43,406 nt of DNA, taken from assembly GCA_009993005.1 (NCBI GenBank), contig JAACUH010000077.1, positions 1-43,406 on the forward strand, in the 5' to 3' direction. Both the position numbers and the translations under genes were made by a program. The stretch is from Rhodobacterales bacterium (GTDB lineage: Bacteria > Pseudomonadota > Alphaproteobacteria > Rhodobacterales > Rhodobacteraceae). Below the pieces are notes generated by a model. The model worked only from the letters and a program-made list of their open reading frames with translations, made no database searches and had not been told where the DNA came from. Positions 42,436-43,406 of the stretch are shown here, piece after piece; position 1 is the first letter of the stretch; the number at the start of each line of letters is the position of its first letter.

Positions 42436-42987
42436 GTGAACGAACAGGACAGCGCCAAGCGCGCGGAGTGGACAGCGCAACTCGAAGCGGTGCGCGACCG
42501 GCAGGATCAGCAGGCCTTTGCCGAACTGTTCCGCCACTTTGCCCCGCGTGTGAAGGCATTTCTGATGAAATCGGGCGCCAGCGCCAGCTTTGCCGAGGAA
42601 TGCACGCAGGAGGTGATGGCGACGCTCTGGCGCAAGGCGCATCTGTTTGACGGGACCAAGGCCAGCGTTTCGACCTGGATCTTTACCATCGCGCGCAACC
42701 GGCGGATCGACATGATCCGCAAGGACCGCCGGGCCGAACCCGAAGATTTACCGTGGGGGCCCGAAGCCAGCCCCGAACAAGCCGACGTAATGGCTCTGGC
42801 GCAGGATACCGAACGACTGGGGCAGGCGCTCGCCACGCTGCCCGAAAAACAACGCAAACTGATCGAACGCGCCTATTTCGGCGAACTCAGCCACAGCGAG
42901 ATCGCGGCCGAGACGGGGCTGCCGCTGGGCACGATCAAATCGAGGATAAGGCTGGCGCTTGACCGTTTGCGCCACGCGATGACGTAA
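42436..42987 (+). CDS. rpoE: ECF sigma factor RpoE (ChrR-controlled group)
   Basis: A 183-residue sigma factor. Region 2 (FRHFAPRVKAFLMKSGA ... TWIFTIARNRRID) binds core polymerase and the -10 element. Region 4 (LATLPEKQRKLIERAYF ... GLPLGTIKSRIRLALDRL) carries the HTH for the -35 element. The GTG at 42436 has GGGAG 8 nt upstream and gives the expected family length; the upstream in-frame part from 42253 overlaps the promoter. It is followed at once by chrR. In R. sphaeroides this sigma factor is released from ChrR by singlet oxygen. Confidence 0.94.
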   Translation: MNEQDSAKRAEWTAQLEAVRDRQDQQAFAELFRHFAPRVKAFLMKSGASASFAEECTQEVMATLWRKAHLFDGTKASVSTWIFTIARNRRIDMIRKDRRAEPEDLPWGPEASPEQADVMALAQDTERLGQALATLPEKQRKLIERAYFGELSHSEIAAETGLPLGTIKSRIRLALDRLRHAMT

Positions 42988-42991
42988 AGAA

Positions 42992-43406
42992 ATGACCATG
43001 AAACAGATCAGACATCACCTGAACGACGCCCTCTTGATCGGCTATTCCGCCGGCACCCTGCCCGAGGCGTTCAACCTCGTCGTGGCGACGCATGTGTCGT
43101 TGTGCGACGAATGCCGGGCCCGGATGCACAGTTTTGACGCCGTGGGTGGCGCGATTGTCGAAGGCACGCAAGTGGCCGAACTGGACGAAGGCAGCCTGGC
43201 CGCGACGCTGGCGCTGATCGCCGATACCGCCTGGCAGGCCCCGGTGATGGAACATCCCGCGCAGCCCGGCCTCTTTCCCGCGCCGCTGCGCGATTATGTG
43301 GGCGGAGACATCGACGCGGTGAAATGGCGCCGCGTGGGCGGTGGCGTGTCGCAGGCGGTGCTTCAGACCGCCGGGAAATCGACCGTGCGGTTGCTGCGCA
43401 TTCCCG
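42992..43406 (+). CDS. chrR: Anti-sigma factor ChrR (3' end beyond window)
   Basis: 138 codons are visible before the right edge. The N-terminal anti-sigma domain has IRHHLNDALLIGYSAGTLPE and the zinc motif HVSLCDEC (H-x3-C-x2-C), the ZAS fold that holds RpoE. The start of the cupin-like C-terminal domain follows (PAPLRDYVGGDIDAVKWRRV), which is needed for the response to singlet oxygen. It begins 4 nt after the rpoE stop; a second ATG at 42998 is possible. Confidence 0.94.
   Translation, partial: MTMKQIRHHLNDALLIGYSAGTLPEAFNLVVATHVSLCDECRARMHSFDAVGGAIVEGTQVAELDEGSLAATLALIADTAWQAPVMEHPAQPGLFPAPLRDYVGGDIDAVKWRRVGGGVSQAVLQTAGKSTVRLLRIP

Overview
The window is high-GC chromosomal DNA of an alphaproteobacterium, most probably a member of the Rhodobacterales. 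Evidence for this is the RpoE-ChrR pair with its DUF1365/MFS/DUF3833/SDR partner operon, a 41-residue L36, DinB with an N-terminal Cys4 extension, a DUF3775 protein, and three copies of the GCC(T)TCGGC-GAGTATTT element that is familiar downstream of genes in this order. I saw no insertion sequence, prophage, CRISPR array or plasmid gene.

Layout. (1) 1-9338 is a cell-surface locus: a truncated RTX protein, an initiating sugar transferase and a sugar epimerase, a CAP-RTX secreted protein, a Wza-type export lipoprotein, then on the other strand UDP-galactopyranose mutase, a GT2 glycosyltransferase and two parts (KpsE- and KpsT-like) of a capsule ABC exporter. The ABC-2 permease (KpsM) is not here. 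(2) 9343-23043 is an amino-sugar utilisation locus. A ten-gene leftward operon encodes an ABC sugar importer, a Gfo/Idh/MocA protein, two different SIS-domain deaminases (NagB-II-like and AgaS-like), a ROK kinase, an AgaZ/GatZ-family protein and NagA. The last six genes are chained by short start/stop overlaps. Divergent from it are a GntR/UTRA regulator and a GH20 hexosaminidase without a signal peptide. The gene set can be read as one route for GlcNAc and one for GalNAc, both ending at fructose-6-phosphate. (3) 23227-31202 is housekeeping: a CDP-alcohol phosphatidyltransferase, CutC, PyrF, an NfeD/SPFH pair, a NUDIX hydrolase, DNA polymerase IV, an ABC-F ATPase with a possible leader peptide, and an N-formylglutamate amidohydrolase. 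(4) 31357-31634 holds tRNA-Val(GAC) and ribosomal protein L36. (5) 31869-36844 holds envelope proteins: a lipoprotein pseudogene with two in-frame stops, a secreted protein with repeated PPC-like domains, a secreted peptidoglycan-binding protein with a degenerate caspase-like N-terminus, and a DUF481 outer-membrane protein. (6) 37130-43406 is a DUF3775 gene followed by the sigma-E (RpoE-ChrR) singlet-oxygen type locus. Two matching sigma-E-like promoters lie back to back between rpoE and the divergent FAD-DUF1365-MFS-DUF3833-SDR operon. ChrR runs off the right edge.

The most interesting system is the amino-sugar operon. It has AgaS and AgaZ but neither a tagatose-bisphosphate aldolase catalytic subunit nor a tagatose-6-phosphate kinase, which suggests that AgaZ here works alone as a tagatose-6-phosphate 4-epimerase.
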